From NCBI RefSeq assembly GCF_001870205.1, contig NZ_CP017267.1:1786501-1850500 (forward strand): a DNA stretch of 64,000 bases. The letters are read 5' to 3'. Under the pieces are notes generated by a model that saw only the letters and a list, made by a program, of their open reading frames with translations, did no database searches and was not told the origin of the DNA. The position numbers and the translations under genes were made by a program. The stretch's first letter is position 1. Every line of letters begins with the position of its first letter. Positions 45,221 through 55,016 of the stretch are shown piece after piece. Origin of the DNA: Vagococcus teuberi. Its GTDB lineage: Bacteria; Bacillota; Bacilli; Lactobacillales; Vagococcaceae.

Positions 45221-45267
45221 TTTTTATTTTTACTTAAACTCTATTTAAGTTTAATATATTACACTGT

Positions 45268-45429
45268 ATGCATGTCTATTTTAAAGAGGATGATTACGAT
45301 GAAATCAAAAAAGAATTTAAACGAAAAGAACACAAATATCTGATTCCAGAAGATTTATATGAAACATTTATATCAGATTTACAACATTATATGTCTACTG
45401 ATAAATATGATTTACATCCTAAATATTAA
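45268..45429 (+). pseudogene. Truncated VTC-domain (polyphosphate polymerase-like) fragment
   Basis: A 53-codon ORF whose residues FKRKEHKYLIPEDLYETF and YMSTDKYDLHPKY resemble the start of VTC-domain proteins, in which a basic residue follows the FKR(Y/K)ExKYL motif. A full domain has over 200 residues, so only the first strand and helix remain. Next comes IS-derived sequence. It is a remnant rather than a functional gene. Confidence 0.55.
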
Positions 45430-45600
45430 TTAAGATGGGAATACTAGGAGATCCTAGATGATATCTAAAAACGAATTAACTAATCAGTTTATTTAAAACT
45501 GATTAGTCAGTCTGTAGACAAAGTATTGATAAATTTCGATACTTTGTTTTTTTGGTAAAATAGAGGAAAGGAGTGACTATTAATGTTGAAAAAGTAAGAT

Positions 45601-46163
45601 ATGAGTAAACGTAATCAAATAGTTTTTTATTCATTAGAAGACTTAGTTCCACAGGAACACCTTCTAAGAGATATTGATAAATACGTCGATTTTAGTTTTA
45701 TTTATCAACTTGTTGAGGATAAATATGATCAGTCTAATGGACGACCTAGTTTAGATCCAGTTATGTTAATCAAACTTCCCTTGATACAATACTTATACGG
45801 AATTAAGAGCATAAGACAAACGATTAAGTAAATATGGCCTACAGATGGTTTTTAGGTTTAGATATCCAAGACTCAGTCCCTCACTTTTCAACTTTTGGTA
45901 AAAATTACTCAAGAAGATTTAAAGGAACAGATATCTTTGAACAAATTTTTTATGGTATTTTAGCGCAGTGTATAGAAGCTCATTTAGTTGATACGTCTGA
46001 GATATTTATTGATAGGACTCATATCAAAGCACATGCAAATAATAAAAAGTATGAAAGCAAAGAAATAACTGAAGACACATTATTTTATGTAAAATCACTT
46101 CAAAAAGAAGTTGAAATCGATAGAGAAAAACAATTAAAAAAACCCCTAAAAAGAAAAGGTTAA
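45601..46163 (+). pseudogene. IS1182-family transposase remnant
   Basis: Two out-of-phase pieces. 45601-45831 encodes an N-terminal transposase segment (MSKRNQIVFYSLEDLVPQEH...GRPSLDPVMLIKL), and 45834-46163 encodes the continuation (MAYRWFLGLDIQDSVPHFSTFGKN, IDRTHIKAHANNKKYESKE). A frameshift and small deletion separate them, and the catalytic C-terminal half is missing. It is a different lineage from the intact element at 24222-26020. A palindrome at 45479-45508 precedes it; no end repeats could be fixed. Confidence 0.85.
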
Positions 46164-46264
46164 TTGTAGAATCAAGTGAGCCACCCTAAAATAATAAAAA
46201 AACACCATGGTAAAAATTCATGTATCATTGAATTATCCACCCAACAACAAAAGGAATTTTTATC

Positions 46265-47003
46265 ATGGAACAAACTCAGAATACCACACAAAAACTGACT
46301 TATAAACATCTTTCCTTTGAGGAAAGACAACTTATTGAAGTTTGGCATAATAAAGGTGCTTCTAATAGGGAAATCGGTAAACGATTAGGTCGGTACTATC
46401 AAACAATAAATAATGAGCTGAAACGTGGTACAACAACACAAATCAAAGAAAATAACAAAACTAGACAACTCTATTTTGCTGAAACAGGACAAGCTAAATA
46501 TATAGAAAACAGAAAACGTTGTGGCGCTAATTCTAAGCTAGTCAGTGCTGTTGACTTTATTAATTATGCATGTAAACAGATTATTGACTTTAATTGGTCA
46601 CCTGATGCCATTGTTGGTTTTGTCACGTCCTTAAGGACGTGAGATAAACCTCTTATTTCTAATAAAACACTTTATAACTATATTGATAAAGGATTTTTAT
46701 CTATTAGAAACCATCACCTCAAGACGAAGCTTAGGCTCTCATCTAAAAAGAAAAGAAATCGTAAGCATAAAAAAAACTAGGAAAATTAATTGATGAACGA
46801 CCAAGTACAATTAACAATAGGGAAAGCTTTGGCCATTGGGAAATAGATAGCTTTATTGGTGCAAAGTCTAAATATGATAATGCTCTACTTACTCTGGTTG
46901 AAAGAAAAACGCGTTACATGATTACTGTTGTGTTAGATGATCATACAGAATAATCTGTTTGTTATGCTGTTAATCGATTAAAATCTGAGCTCGGACAAGC
47001 TAG
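46265..47003 (+). pseudogene. IS30-family transposase remnant
   Basis: The first 125 codons are an IS30 N terminus: HTH with LSFEERQLIEVWHNKGASNREIGKRLGR and SPDAIVGFVTS. A stop then occurs inside a perfect palindrome (46623-46642). Further shifted pieces follow: NKTLYNYIDKG, RPSTINNRESFGHWEIDSFIG (catalytic Asp region), RKTRYMITVVLDDHTE, then a stop. The element ends abruptly against the alpha-glucosidase fragment. It is inactive. Confidence 0.87.
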
Positions 47004-47625
47004 CTTTAGCTATATGAATAAACGCATCTAACCTAAAACCATCTATGCCTTTACTTATCCAATACTTAGCTATATCTAACATTGCTTTTTGAACTTCTAG
47101 GTTTTCCCAGTTTAAATCTGGCATTTCTTTATCAAAAAGATGAAAATAATATTGATGACTCAATTTATCCTTTTCCCATACTGATCCGCCAAAAAAAGAG
47201 GCCCAATTATTTGGCTCTTCACCATTGATACCTGCATCTTCCCATATATAATAATCCCGGTAAATATTATCTTTTCCTTTTAAAGCTTCTTGAAACCATG
47301 GATGCTTTGATGACGTGTGATTTAATACCAAATCAAAAATTATTTTTATTTCTCGTTTATGTGCTTCTTCTATTAATGTTTCTACATCATCGATATTTCC
47401 AAAAATATCATCAATCGCATAAAAGTTAGAAATATCGTAACCGTTATCAATTTGTGGTAAAACAAAAATTGGGTTTATCCAAATTGTATTAATCCCAATA
47501 CTTTTAATATAATCTAATGTTGAAGTAATCCCTTTAATATCACCTATACCATCTCCATTAGTATCTTTAAAGCTCTTGGGGTACACCTGACAAAAAATTG
47601 CTTCCTGCCACCAATTTTTTTGCAT
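46978..47625 (-). pseudogene. Truncated GH13 alpha-glucosidase
   Basis: The N-terminal 207 or so residues of an oligo-1,6-glucosidase/alpha-glucosidase-like enzyme (MQKNWWQEAIFCQVYPKSFKDTNGDGIGDI, DLVLNHTSSKHPWF, and nucleophile region GIDGFRLDAF). Family members have about 550 residues. After FIHIAKA the frame runs into the IS30 remnant, so the acid/base Glu and the rest of the barrel are lost. AAGGAGGG precedes the ATG. It is divergent from a broken LacI-type regulator, so both halves of a sugar unit have decayed. Confidence 0.87.
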
Positions 47626-47689
47626 GCTCTCCCTCCTTATTTAACATCAGTCTAGAAAATATTGCACTAACATACAAGCATAAAAATAG

Positions 47690-47703
47690 TGTTAACGTTA
47701 ACA
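47690..47703. promoter_or_regulatory. LacI-type operator between alpha-glucosidase and regulator
   Basis: A perfect 14-bp palindrome TGTTAACGTTAACA in the divergent intergenic region, with the central CG typical of LacI-family operators. Confidence 0.6.
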
Positions 47704-47815
47704 TTATTGATATAGCAACACTAGGATAAGAATATTTAAAAATATATGATGAAAATTATACGAATACAGGTATAATTATAATTAAGAGAACCTTGTAAAG
47801 GAGTGTACGACTTTT

Positions 47816-48771
47816 ATGGTAACTTTATCTGATGTTGCTCGAAAAGCAAATGTTTCAAAAATGACAGTTTCAAGAGTCATAAATCACCCAGAAAAAGTAA
47901 CAGATGAATTAAAAGAACTTGTTTTTCAAGCAATGAAAGACTTAAATTATAAACCAAATGCTGCAGCTAAAGCATTAGTTAATAATAGAACGCAAGTCAT
48001 TAAATTCTTTATACTAGAAGAGATTGATACCACTGAACCTTATTATATGAACCTATTAATGGGAATTTCAAAAACCTTAGACCAAAACCAATACTCTTTA
48101 CAATTAATCACTCAAAATAGTTTTGATTTAGGACAAAGTGATGGCTATATCATAACAGGTATGAGAGAAAATCACTCTAAGTGGATTGAACGGCTTGAAA
48201 AACCATTTGTTCTGTTTGGTGAAAACCGTTACGGGTATGATTATGTAGACACAGATAATTCTTTAGGAACGACTTATGCTACCGAACATGCGATAGATAT
48301 GGGATATACCAATATTGTATACATTGGCATCGACGTTAAAGAATCCTTTGAGTATTCTCGTGAAGCAGGATATATCAACACCATGCAAAAATACAAAATG
48401 GTACCAAAAATATATCGCTTCGATAATCGCTCACGATATACTTTTGACTTTATTACAAAAATATTCACCGTTTCCCTAAAAAAACTACCTTTATTTGCAG
48501 CTCAGATAGATTAGCTATTGGAATTGAAAGAGGGATACAGAATAAAGGAGAAAAATTACCTGATGACTATGGTATCATCGGTTTTGACGGAGTATTTTTA
48601 GATCAGATTGCTCATCCACAACTAACTACTATTAAGCAGCCTGTCATTTAGATGGGAATGGCTTGTGCGACAATGATTCTTAATAAAATCAAACAAGATG
48701 GAGCACCTCAAGGAAATGAACTTTTCAATCCAACTCTTGTTATTAGAGGTACGACCATGGAGAAACTATAA
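47816..48771 (+). pseudogene. LacI-family regulator with frameshift and internal stop
   Basis: Starts with an intact DNA-binding domain (VTLSDVARKANVSKMTVSRVINHPEKV) and most of the sugar-binding domain. The frame is lost near 48455-48475, and the correct continuation (FICSSDRLAIGIERG, DDYGIIGFDGVFLDQIAHPQLTTIKQP) is in another frame. That continuation is itself interrupted by TAG at 48649-48651 before MGMACATMILNKI. The residual ORF would still make a truncated protein of 232 residues with a complete DNA-binding domain. It probably once regulated the alpha-glucosidase gene. Confidence 0.85.
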
Positions 48772-48773
48772 TA

Positions 48774-48811
48774 AAAACATTCCATTAATTTTTCAATGGA
48801 ATGTTTTTACT
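48774..48811. terminator. Terminator after the LacI pseudogene
   Basis: A 13-bp stem, AAAACATTCCATT with AATGGAATGTTTT, with an 8-nt loop and a T-run on the plus strand. Confidence 0.75.
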
Positions 48812-48821
48812 CTCTATGATA

Positions 48822-49049
48822 TTAAAGTTCAGTAAAAAACCACACTAATTTTTCAAAAGGAATCAATTCTTCCTTGTCGTATAAGTCAACATGATTGGCT
48901 CCTTCTATCTCAAACAATTCTTTTGGTTCATTCGCTAAATCATATGCTGTTTCACTAAATGCACATGAATGTGCTTTGCTTCCCATTATAAACAAAATTG
49001 GACGTGGTGAAATAGATTTAATATAAGATAATAAAGTAAAAGATATTTA
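48822..49049 (-). pseudogene. C-terminal fragment of an alpha/beta hydrolase
   Basis: About 75 codons on the minus strand read TLLSYIKSISPRPILFIMG, FSETAYDLANEPKELFEIEG, ANHVDLYDKEELIPFEKL and end before a stop. This resembles the last part of a serine-hydrolase domain, including the strand with the acid and the catalytic His (GANHVDLYD). The N-terminal part with the nucleophile is missing and no start is present. It is another remnant in the decay zone. Confidence 0.65.
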
Positions 49050-49077
49050 AATATCATTCTATTACAATTAACTATGT

Positions 49078-49120
49078 TAAAACACCAATAAATGGATTTA
49101 AATCCATTTACTGGTGTTTC
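49078..49120 (-). terminator. Terminator of the oxidoreductase operon
   Basis: An inverted repeat of about 18 bp (AAACACCA...ATGGAT with ATCCAT...TGGTGTTT) directly after the last operon gene. Confidence 0.75.
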
Positions 49121-49125
49121 ATACT

Positions 49126-50151
49126 TTAGATTTTAGCCACCTCAAATATTCTCTCAATCAATGCCAATACATCTCTTACTTCTTCATTTTTTACAATTGG
49201 TGTTGCATTATTAACTACAACATCGTAGAAATTTTGATAAAATCCATCATAATCTGCCTCAACTTCGACAATTGGTAACGTCGTTGTCGCATCTTCTGAA
49301 GGAGGTGACATTGTTTTAGTTAGTCCTTGTCCTGCTTTAATTGGTACTAAGTTATGATGATCAATCACGCCTGTTTGTTTCACTACTTTTCCAGATAGGT
49401 CCCAATCATCAATGACAGCTGTTCCTTCCAAACCTTTGACATACCAACGTGGTAATTTAACAAAATTGGTTGTACCAACTTCAACTAACGCTTTGACACC
49501 ATTTTCAAATGTGATGTCCGCAATAAAGCCATCATCTACTTCATCACCCAAGATATAGCTTAAATCAGCGGACACCTCTTTTACTGGACTATCTACCATA
49601 AAAAGAAGTTGATCCAGTAAATGAACGCCCCAATCAAGTAACATTCCACCGCCATGTTTTTCTAAATGACGCCAATCTCCTGGAATACCATTCGCTCCAT
49701 GAACACGCGACTCAATTTGAAATAGTTCGCCAATTGGTTTCTTTTGATACATATCTTGAATGATTAAAAAGTCATTGTCCCATCGTCTGTTTTGATGCAC
49801 CATAAACACTTGACCTGTTTCGTTTGATACTTTAATCACGTCATCTAACTCTTGTGTTGACATCATCGCTGGCTTTTCACAAACAACATGTTTTCCACTT
49901 GTCATCGCTTGGATAGACAACTCTTTATGCACATCATTAGGTGTGGCCACTAACACTGCATCAATCGTGTCATCAGACAGTAATTCTTCTAACGATTTGT
50001 ATGGTTTAAGACCAGCTTCTTTCGCAACTTCCATGCGTTCCGATTTTATATCATAGACACCTGTCACTTGTACACCATCTTTTTGTTTAATTAATTCCCG
50101 GTGATGATAACTTCCCATACCACCGTAACCAATAATTCCTATATTAAGCAT
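49126..50151 (-). CDS. Gfo/Idh/MocA-family oxidoreductase (second in operon)
   Basis: NAD(P)-dependent sugar oxidoreductase of 341 residues. Rossmann motif IGIIGYGGMGSYHH at the N terminus, the CEKPAMM motif with catalytic Lys (near 95), and the substrate-site DWGVHLLDQ. GGAGG lies 7 nt before the ATG at 50151; the frame is open to 50175 but overlaps the upstream gene. Last gene of a four-gene operon. With its relative (51866-52945) and a TIM-barrel enzyme it recalls the E. coli YcjQ/YcjS pair acting on 3-keto-glucosides; the actual sugar is unknown. Confidence 0.82.
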   Translation of the reverse strand: MLNIGIIGYGGMGSYHHRELIKQKDGVQVTGVYDIKSERMEVAKEAGLKPYKSLEELLSDDTIDAVLVATPNDVHKELSIQAMTSGKHVVCEKPAMMSTQELDDVIKVSNETGQVFMVHQNRRWDNDFLIIQDMYQKKPIGELFQIESRVHGANGIPGDWRHLEKHGGGMLLDWGVHLLDQLLFMVDSPVKEVSADLSYILGDEVDDGFIADITFENGVKALVEVGTTNFVKLPRWYVKGLEGTAVIDDWDLSGKVVKQTGVIDHHNLVPIKAGQGLTKTMSPPSEDATTTLPIVEVEADYDGFYQNFYDVVVNNATPIVKNEEVRDVLALIERIFEVAKI

Positions 50152-50162
50152 TTGACGACCTC

Positions 50163-51131
50163 CTATGCCCACCACATGTCAGTTGGTTTATCATGAACCA
50201 TAATTGACTTAAGATTGGTCACTGCACGTGAGAAACCTTCATCAATTGACATCAATGGGTCTTCGTGTTCTATACTTAACACATAATCGTAACCATATAA
50301 ACGCAACGCGCTAACTATATCTGACCAATCTTGTAAACTATGACCACATCCTACTGATCTAAATGTCCATGCTCTTGATTGAACGTTTGTATAAGGTTGC
50401 ATATCTGTCACACCATACATATTCATGTTATCTTGATCTAGGTAAGTATCTTTTGCATGAAAATGATGAATCGCATTTTCTTTTCCTAAAATTTTAATCG
50501 CACCAACTGGTTCAATTCCTTGCCACCATAAATGAGAAGGATCCAAATTACACCCAATATTATCTCCAGCTGCGTCGCGCAATTTCAACATGGTATATGG
50601 GGTATGAGCTAAAAATCCACCATGAAGCTCAATCCCGATTTTTACACCAGCTGATTGGCATTCGCTATTGATATCTTTCCAATAAGGGATTAATTTAGTC
50701 TCCCACTGATAATGATAGATATCTGTATAATCTGTTGGCCATGGTAAAACAGGCCAATTCACAGATGTATCTGTTTCGTTTCCTCCACCAACACCAGAGA
50801 ATCCATTCACCACTGGTACATTCATTAGAGATGCCAACTTAATTGTTTTTCTTAATAGTTCGTCCGCTTCTTTTGCTTCTGCAGGTGTTGGTGAAATAGG
50901 ATTATGATGCGCACTAAAGGCACTAATTTCTAATCCTTTATCATTTAATTTTGCTTGGTATTCTTTTCGTTTATCACTACTGGCGAGTAACGCGTCCACA
51001 TCACAGTGAGCACTTCCTGGAGAGCCACCTGTTCCAATCTCAACCATTTGTAACCCTTGCTCTGCTACTTTTTCAATCATCTCATCAAATGATAAATTGT
51101 TAAATAATGGGGTAAAAACGCCTAATTTCAT
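50163..51131 (-). CDS. Sugar phosphate isomerase/epimerase family TIM-barrel enzyme
   Basis: Xylose isomerase-like TIM barrel of 322 residues. Probable metal ligands: Glu in KIGIELHGG, Asp in CNLDPSHLWWQG, His in HHFHAKD and Glu in LSIEHED. AGGAGG precedes the ATG. Relatives include YcjR (3-keto-glucoside epimerase) and TIM-barrel enzymes acting on 3-keto-glycosides. Placement between two Gfo-type dehydrogenases and a ThuA-like protein favours such a role over a sugar-phosphate substrate. Function is inferred from context. Confidence 0.8.
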   Translation of the reverse strand: MKLGVFTPLFNNLSFDEMIEKVAEQGLQMVEIGTGGSPGSAHCDVDALLASSDKRKEYQAKLNDKGLEISAFSAHHNPISPTPAEAKEADELLRKTIKLASLMNVPVVNGFSGVGGGNETDTSVNWPVLPWPTDYTDIYHYQWETKLIPYWKDINSECQSAGVKIGIELHGGFLAHTPYTMLKLRDAAGDNIGCNLDPSHLWWQGIEPVGAIKILGKENAIHHFHAKDTYLDQDNMNMYGVTDMQPYTNVQSRAWTFRSVGCGHSLQDWSDIVSALRLYGYDYVLSIEHEDPLMSIDEGFSRAVTNLKSIMVHDKPTDMWWA

Positions 51132-51146
51132 GTTTGTTTCCTCCTT

Positions 51147-51857
51147 TTATAACTCTTCTAATGGTTCATGATGTCCATATGTTGGGTAGGTGCTATCAAT
51201 TGGATTACACCACTTCACTGCATTTTTAATCACTAGTTGAACTTGTTCGTTGTAATATGATGGATACGTTTCATGACCTGGTTGGAAATAAAAAATCTTA
51301 CCATTTCCTCGTCTAAAGGTACAGCCACCTCTAAATACCTCGCCACCTTTGTACCAATTCACAAAAATCAATTCATCAGGTGCTGGTATATCAAAATGTT
51401 CGCCATACATTTCTTCTTTTTCTAACTCAATATACTCGCCAACCCCTTCTACGATTGGATGACTTGGATTGACGTTCCAAATACGACACGTTTCATCTGC
51501 TTCACGCCACTTTAAATCACATGACGTTCCCATCAATGACATAAAGATTTTAGACATATGACCTGAATGGAGTACTATCAATCCCATACCTTGTAAGACA
51601 CGTTGATGCACACGCTGAACAATCTCATCACTCACTTCATTATGAGCAATATGTCCCCACCAAACCAATACATCTGTGTTGTTCAATACATCTTCTGTTA
51701 AACCATGTTCTGGTTCATCAAGTGTCGCTGTTTTAACGTCAAACTCTTCTTCTAAGAAAGAAGCTAATTGGTTATGAATGCCTTCTGGGTAAACTTTTTT
51801 TACCTCTTCGTCTGTCTTTTCATGTCTGTATTCATTCCACACTGTTACGTGAATCAT
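51147..51857 (-). CDS. ThuA-like protein (trehalose utilization family)
   Basis: Class I glutamine amidotransferase-like fold of 236 residues, ThuA family. Visible motifs are [24 protein letters not shown] and [15 protein letters not shown]. The catalytic Cys of true amidotransferases is not at the usual site. ThuA is linked with ThuB-type oxidoreductases in disaccharide catabolism through 3-keto intermediates. It lies second in the operon, 8 nt after the first oxidoreductase gene. Confidence 0.83.
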   Translation of the reverse strand: MIHVTVWNEYRHEKTDEEVKKVYPEGIHNQLASFLEEEFDVKTATLDEPEHGLTEDVLNNTDVLVWWGHIAHNEVSDEIVQRVHQRVLQGMGLIVLHSGHMSKIFMSLMGTSCDLKWREADETCRIWNVNPSHPIVEGVGEYIELEKEEMYGEHFDIPAPDELIFVNWYKGGEVFRGGCTFRRGNGKIFYFQPGHETYPSYYNEQVQLVIKNAVKWCNPIDSTYPTYGHHEPLEEL

Positions 51858-51865
51858 CTTTTCAC

Positions 51866-52945
51866 CTACTTATTAAGATATACTGGCTCGCCAGTTTTTG
51901 AAGACTGGTAAATCGCTTCTAAAATTTCTGTGACAACTAAGGCTTGTTCTGGTAAAACAACTGGTTCTGTGTCATTTATAATTGCTTGTACCCAAGATTG
52001 TGCTTCTAAAAAGGCTGGATCATTTCCTTCACCATCATAAAAATCAACGCCACCTGTTTCTAATTCAATGTGTTTTTCATATAGTAAACCATGATCCTCA
52101 CCATTAATAGTCAAGCCATCAAACATATCTGCCCCACCTTTTGTGCCAGATAAACTGGTTTTGGCTTCTCCTATTTGACGACTATTTAATGCCCAACTTG
52201 ATTCTAAAGAAATCGTTGCGCCATCTTCCATCGTAATAAAACCAAATGCTGAGTCTTCTACAGTAAATTTTTCTGGATCCCAAGGTCCCCATGCATTGGC
52301 TGCATTTTTTGTTGGTGACAGTTTATGATAGGTATTTCCTACCACATATTTCGGTTTATAATTATTCATCATCCACAAGGTTAAATCTAGTGCATGTGTC
52401 CCAATATCAATCAATGGACCTCCGCCTTGCGCCTCTTCATCAAGGAATACTCCCCAAGTTGGTACCGCACGGCGACGAATCGCATGTGCTTTTCCATAAT
52501 AAATATCTCCCAACTCGCCTTCTTCACATACTTGATGTAAGTAACTAGCAGCTATTGTGAAGCGATTTTGATACCCTATTGTTAATTTCTTTCCTGTTTC
52601 TTTTGCTGCTTCTAACATCGCTCTTGCTTCCTGACTTGTTTTAGCCATTGGTTTTTCACACATCACATGTTTATCCGCTTTCATTGCAGCGATGGAAATT
52701 CCTGCATGAGAATTATTTGGTGTACAAACGTGTACCACATCGATACTTTTATCTGCTAATAACTCATGATAATCTTGATACACAATTGCATCCATCGTCC
52801 CATACTCTACTTTTGCTTTTTCAGCACGTTCCACTATCACATCACAAAATGCGACCATTTCAACTTCTTCTACTTTGCTTAGTGCTGGCATATGTTTTCC
52901 ATTAGCAATACCACCACAACCAATAATCCCTACTTTTAATGTCAT
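51866..52945 (-). CDS. Gfo/Idh/MocA-family oxidoreductase (first in operon)
   Basis: NAD(P)-dependent oxidoreductase of 359 residues. [19 protein letters not shown] is the nucleotide-binding turn, CEKPMAKT carries the catalytic Lys (near 98) and [15 protein letters not shown] the second active-site block. It begins the operon. It differs clearly from the other copy at 49126, consistent with two redox steps (oxidation and reduction) of a glycoside. No transporter is in this operon. Confidence 0.83.
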   Translation of the reverse strand: MTLKVGIIGCGGIANGKHMPALSKVEEVEMVAFCDVIVERAEKAKVEYGTMDAIVYQDYHELLADKSIDVVHVCTPNNSHAGISIAAMKADKHVMCEKPMAKTSQEARAMLEAAKETGKKLTIGYQNRFTIAASYLHQVCEEGELGDIYYGKAHAIRRRAVPTWGVFLDEEAQGGGPLIDIGTHALDLTLWMMNNYKPKYVVGNTYHKLSPTKNAANAWGPWDPEKFTVEDSAFGFITMEDGATISLESSWALNSRQIGEAKTSLSGTKGGADMFDGLTINGEDHGLLYEKHIELETGGVDFYDGEGNDPAFLEAQSWVQAIINDTEPVVLPEQALVVTEILEAIYQSSKTGEPVYLNK

Positions 52946-53022
52946 AAAAAAACCTCCATCGTTTTCTTGTTAATAGATTCATCATACAAAAAAATGATAA
53001 GGTTTTCTTCCTGTTATTTTGG

Positions 53023-53898
53023 TCAATTATTCCCATATATTGTCTTATGGTATTTTAAAGGAGATAGTCCAACATGTTCTTTGAATACATGATGAAAGGT
53101 TTTAACACTATTAAATCCTGAACGTTCTGCCACTTCTATCATTGGAATATTTTCATGGGAAAGAATATATTTAGCTTGATTTAATCGGTACTCTGTCAGG
53201 AATTGACTAAAATTTTGCCCTGTATTTTTCTTAAAAAAACGTGAAAAATAATATGGGCTAAATCCTACATATTTGGCAACATCCTCTAGTGTAATCACCT
53301 CTTGAAAATGATTTTCTATGTAAATAAACACATCATTCAGTCTTTCTAACGTCTGTTTTTGATGGGTTGATTCAACAAAATTTCCTTCTTTGAGAGTACA
53401 ATTTTTTTGAGGAATCTCACGATAATAGAAGACCAATAGTTGATGCAACAAACTTAATATAGCATAATCATAGCCCAACTTTTTTTGCTGTACTTCTTTA
53501 AATAATTTTTCTACAAGACTTCTCATCTCTTGCTCGACATCGTTCCCCCAAAACCGACTAAGGTTTTCCGCTTTTTCAAATAGCGTGACAATGTCTTTAT
53601 AATCTGATTGATTTACTAAATAATTTTGAAAAACTGCTAAATCAAATTGATAAACAATCCGTGTACTGCCTGGCGAAGCTAAAAAATAATGAGACTCACC
53701 ACTACCAAAAATAAAAATTTCCCCTTCTTGCACTTGAAATAATTGATTATCATACCCAATATTGACTAGCCCTTTTGTCACATATATCATCTCAATTTCT
53801 TTGTGCCAATGTGGTGGTACAACAATCTCTCCTTGGTTTTCAAATGCCCTAAAAGGTAGGCTATTATCCCATTCTGGTATTTCTAAATATAAACTCAT
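53023..53898 (-). CDS. AraC-family regulator with cupin domain
   Basis: Regulator of 291 residues: N-terminal cupin sensing domain (about 15-90, PHWHKEIEMIYVTKG and FIFGSGESHYF) and two C-terminal HTH motifs (about 190-290, ITLEDVAKYVGFSPYYFSRFFKKNTGQNF and IPMIEVAERSGFNSVKTFHHVFKEHVGLSP). It lies just upstream of the four-gene oxidoreductase operon on the same strand, so it probably activates that operon in response to a glycoside. Confidence 0.87.
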   Translation of the reverse strand: MSLYLEIPEWDNSLPFRAFENQGEIVVPPHWHKEIEMIYVTKGLVNIGYDNQLFQVQEGEIFIFGSGESHYFLASPGSTRIVYQFDLAVFQNYLVNQSDYKDIVTLFEKAENLSRFWGNDVEQEMRSLVEKLFKEVQQKKLGYDYAILSLLHQLLVFYYREIPQKNCTLKEGNFVESTHQKQTLERLNDVFIYIENHFQEVITLEDVAKYVGFSPYYFSRFFKKNTGQNFSQFLTEYRLNQAKYILSHENIPMIEVAERSGFNSVKTFHHVFKEHVGLSPLKYHKTIYGNN

Positions 53899-53945
53899 TA
53901 TCTTCCCTCCTTAATTATCTCAAGTTGTCTTTCTTGTATTATATA

Positions 53946-53990
53946 AAAAAATCCACCAATATTCTAAAAAGAATGTGGTGAATTTTTTTA
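53946..53990 (-). terminator. Terminator of the malR gene
   Basis: A long imperfect hairpin with CCACC and GGTG arms, loop AAAA, and flanking A/T runs, directly after the LacI-type gene. Confidence 0.75.
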
Positions 53991-54998
53991 TTAATAGTCT
54001 ATGACACTTTCTCGTTCAATTAATTTGTGTGGAATAATCACTCTTTTTTTCAACTCATCCGGATAATTGACTTGGTTTAGACACTCCAGTACAGCTGACT
54101 TTGCTAGTTCACGTGTATTAATATCAACTGACGTAATATAAGGGTGAATTAATGTTGAAAAAATAGAATTATTAAAACTAATAACAGATACATCATCAGG
54201 AACTGTTAGACCAATCAATTGGATAAACTGAATCACTTTTAAAGCAAACATATCATCAATCGCAATGCATGCTGAGATTTTCCTTTCACTTAACAAGGTA
54301 TCTAACTGAATAAATTCATTGCTTTTTTCTAAATCACATACCGGATAACAGGGTAAGTGATTATCTTTTAAACACATTTCATACCCATAAAAACGTTCCT
54401 TAAAGAAATTTTCAGTTGAATTATTTGTTACAAATAAAATATCCTTGTGTCCCTTATCAATAAGGTACTGTGTGACACTCCTACCTAGTAGCTGATTGTC
54501 ATTATCAACACAGCTAGTGTCATTATAATAACGATATGGGTGTCCAATAATTGTAAATGGAATATTTTTCTCAATTAAAAAGTCTAAAATGAGGTCATTT
54601 TCTTTTACATACATCAAGATAAAAGAGTCCACTCGTTTTTGTAAATAAAGTAGTGTCACTGCTTCCAGTAATTCTGTTTCAGTATTACCTGATGCTATAG
54701 CAAGACTTACTTGATGTTTACTTGCTTCTTCATTCATTGCCGTAATCGCTTCTAAATAAAATGGCTCACTTGCTCGCTCTTTGGTTTCAATAATTGGCAA
54801 GACTACCCCAATAGCATTAGATAGTTTACTAACTAAGTTTCTTGCTGAAATATTTGGAACATAGCCTAACTTATCCATCGCTTTTCTTACGCGCTCTTTG
54901 GTTTCTCCTGAAATACTTGGATGATCTTTCAAAACACGTGATACTGTTGAAGGGGCAACACCTACTTCTTTTGCAACATCTTTAATTGTAACTCCCAT
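53991..54998 (-). CDS. malR: LacI-family maltose regulator MalR-like
   Basis: Repressor of 335 residues: HTH and hinge (VTIKDVAKEVGVAPSTVSRVLKDHPSISGETKERV, about 2-55) then a periplasmic-binding-like sensor domain. It is last in the malT-mapP-malR unit. Two operators with the sequence ATCGTTTGCG in the malT/malP gap are its likely targets. In Enterococcus faecalis a MalR controls the equivalent genes. The inducer is presumably maltose; this is inferred. Confidence 0.82.
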   Translation of the reverse strand: MGVTIKDVAKEVGVAPSTVSRVLKDHPSISGETKERVRKAMDKLGYVPNISARNLVSKLSNAIGVVLPIIETKERASEPFYLEAITAMNEEASKHQVSLAIASGNTETELLEAVTLLYLQKRVDSFILMYVKENDLILDFLIEKNIPFTIIGHPYRYYNDTSCVDNDNQLLGRSVTQYLIDKGHKDILFVTNNSTENFFKERFYGYEMCLKDNHLPCYPVCDLEKSNEFIQLDTLLSERKISACIAIDDMFALKVIQFIQLIGLTVPDDVSVISFNNSIFSTLIHPYITSVDINTRELAKSAVLECLNQVNYPDELKKRVIIPHKLIERESVIDY

Positions 54999-55016
54999 AA
55001 TCTACTCTCCCATTAG

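Noticed and set aside
45440-45460. Palindrome around CTAGGAGATCCTAG after the VTC fragment
   Set aside because: Short and isolated, with no matching element ends; possibly a leftover of an IS boundary but not supportable.
24222-49060. A composite transposon between the IS1182 copy and the IS remnants
   Set aside because: The distant remnants are of other lineages and broken, and the enclosed genes are core functions (recD2, mreCD, adhE) in normal context.
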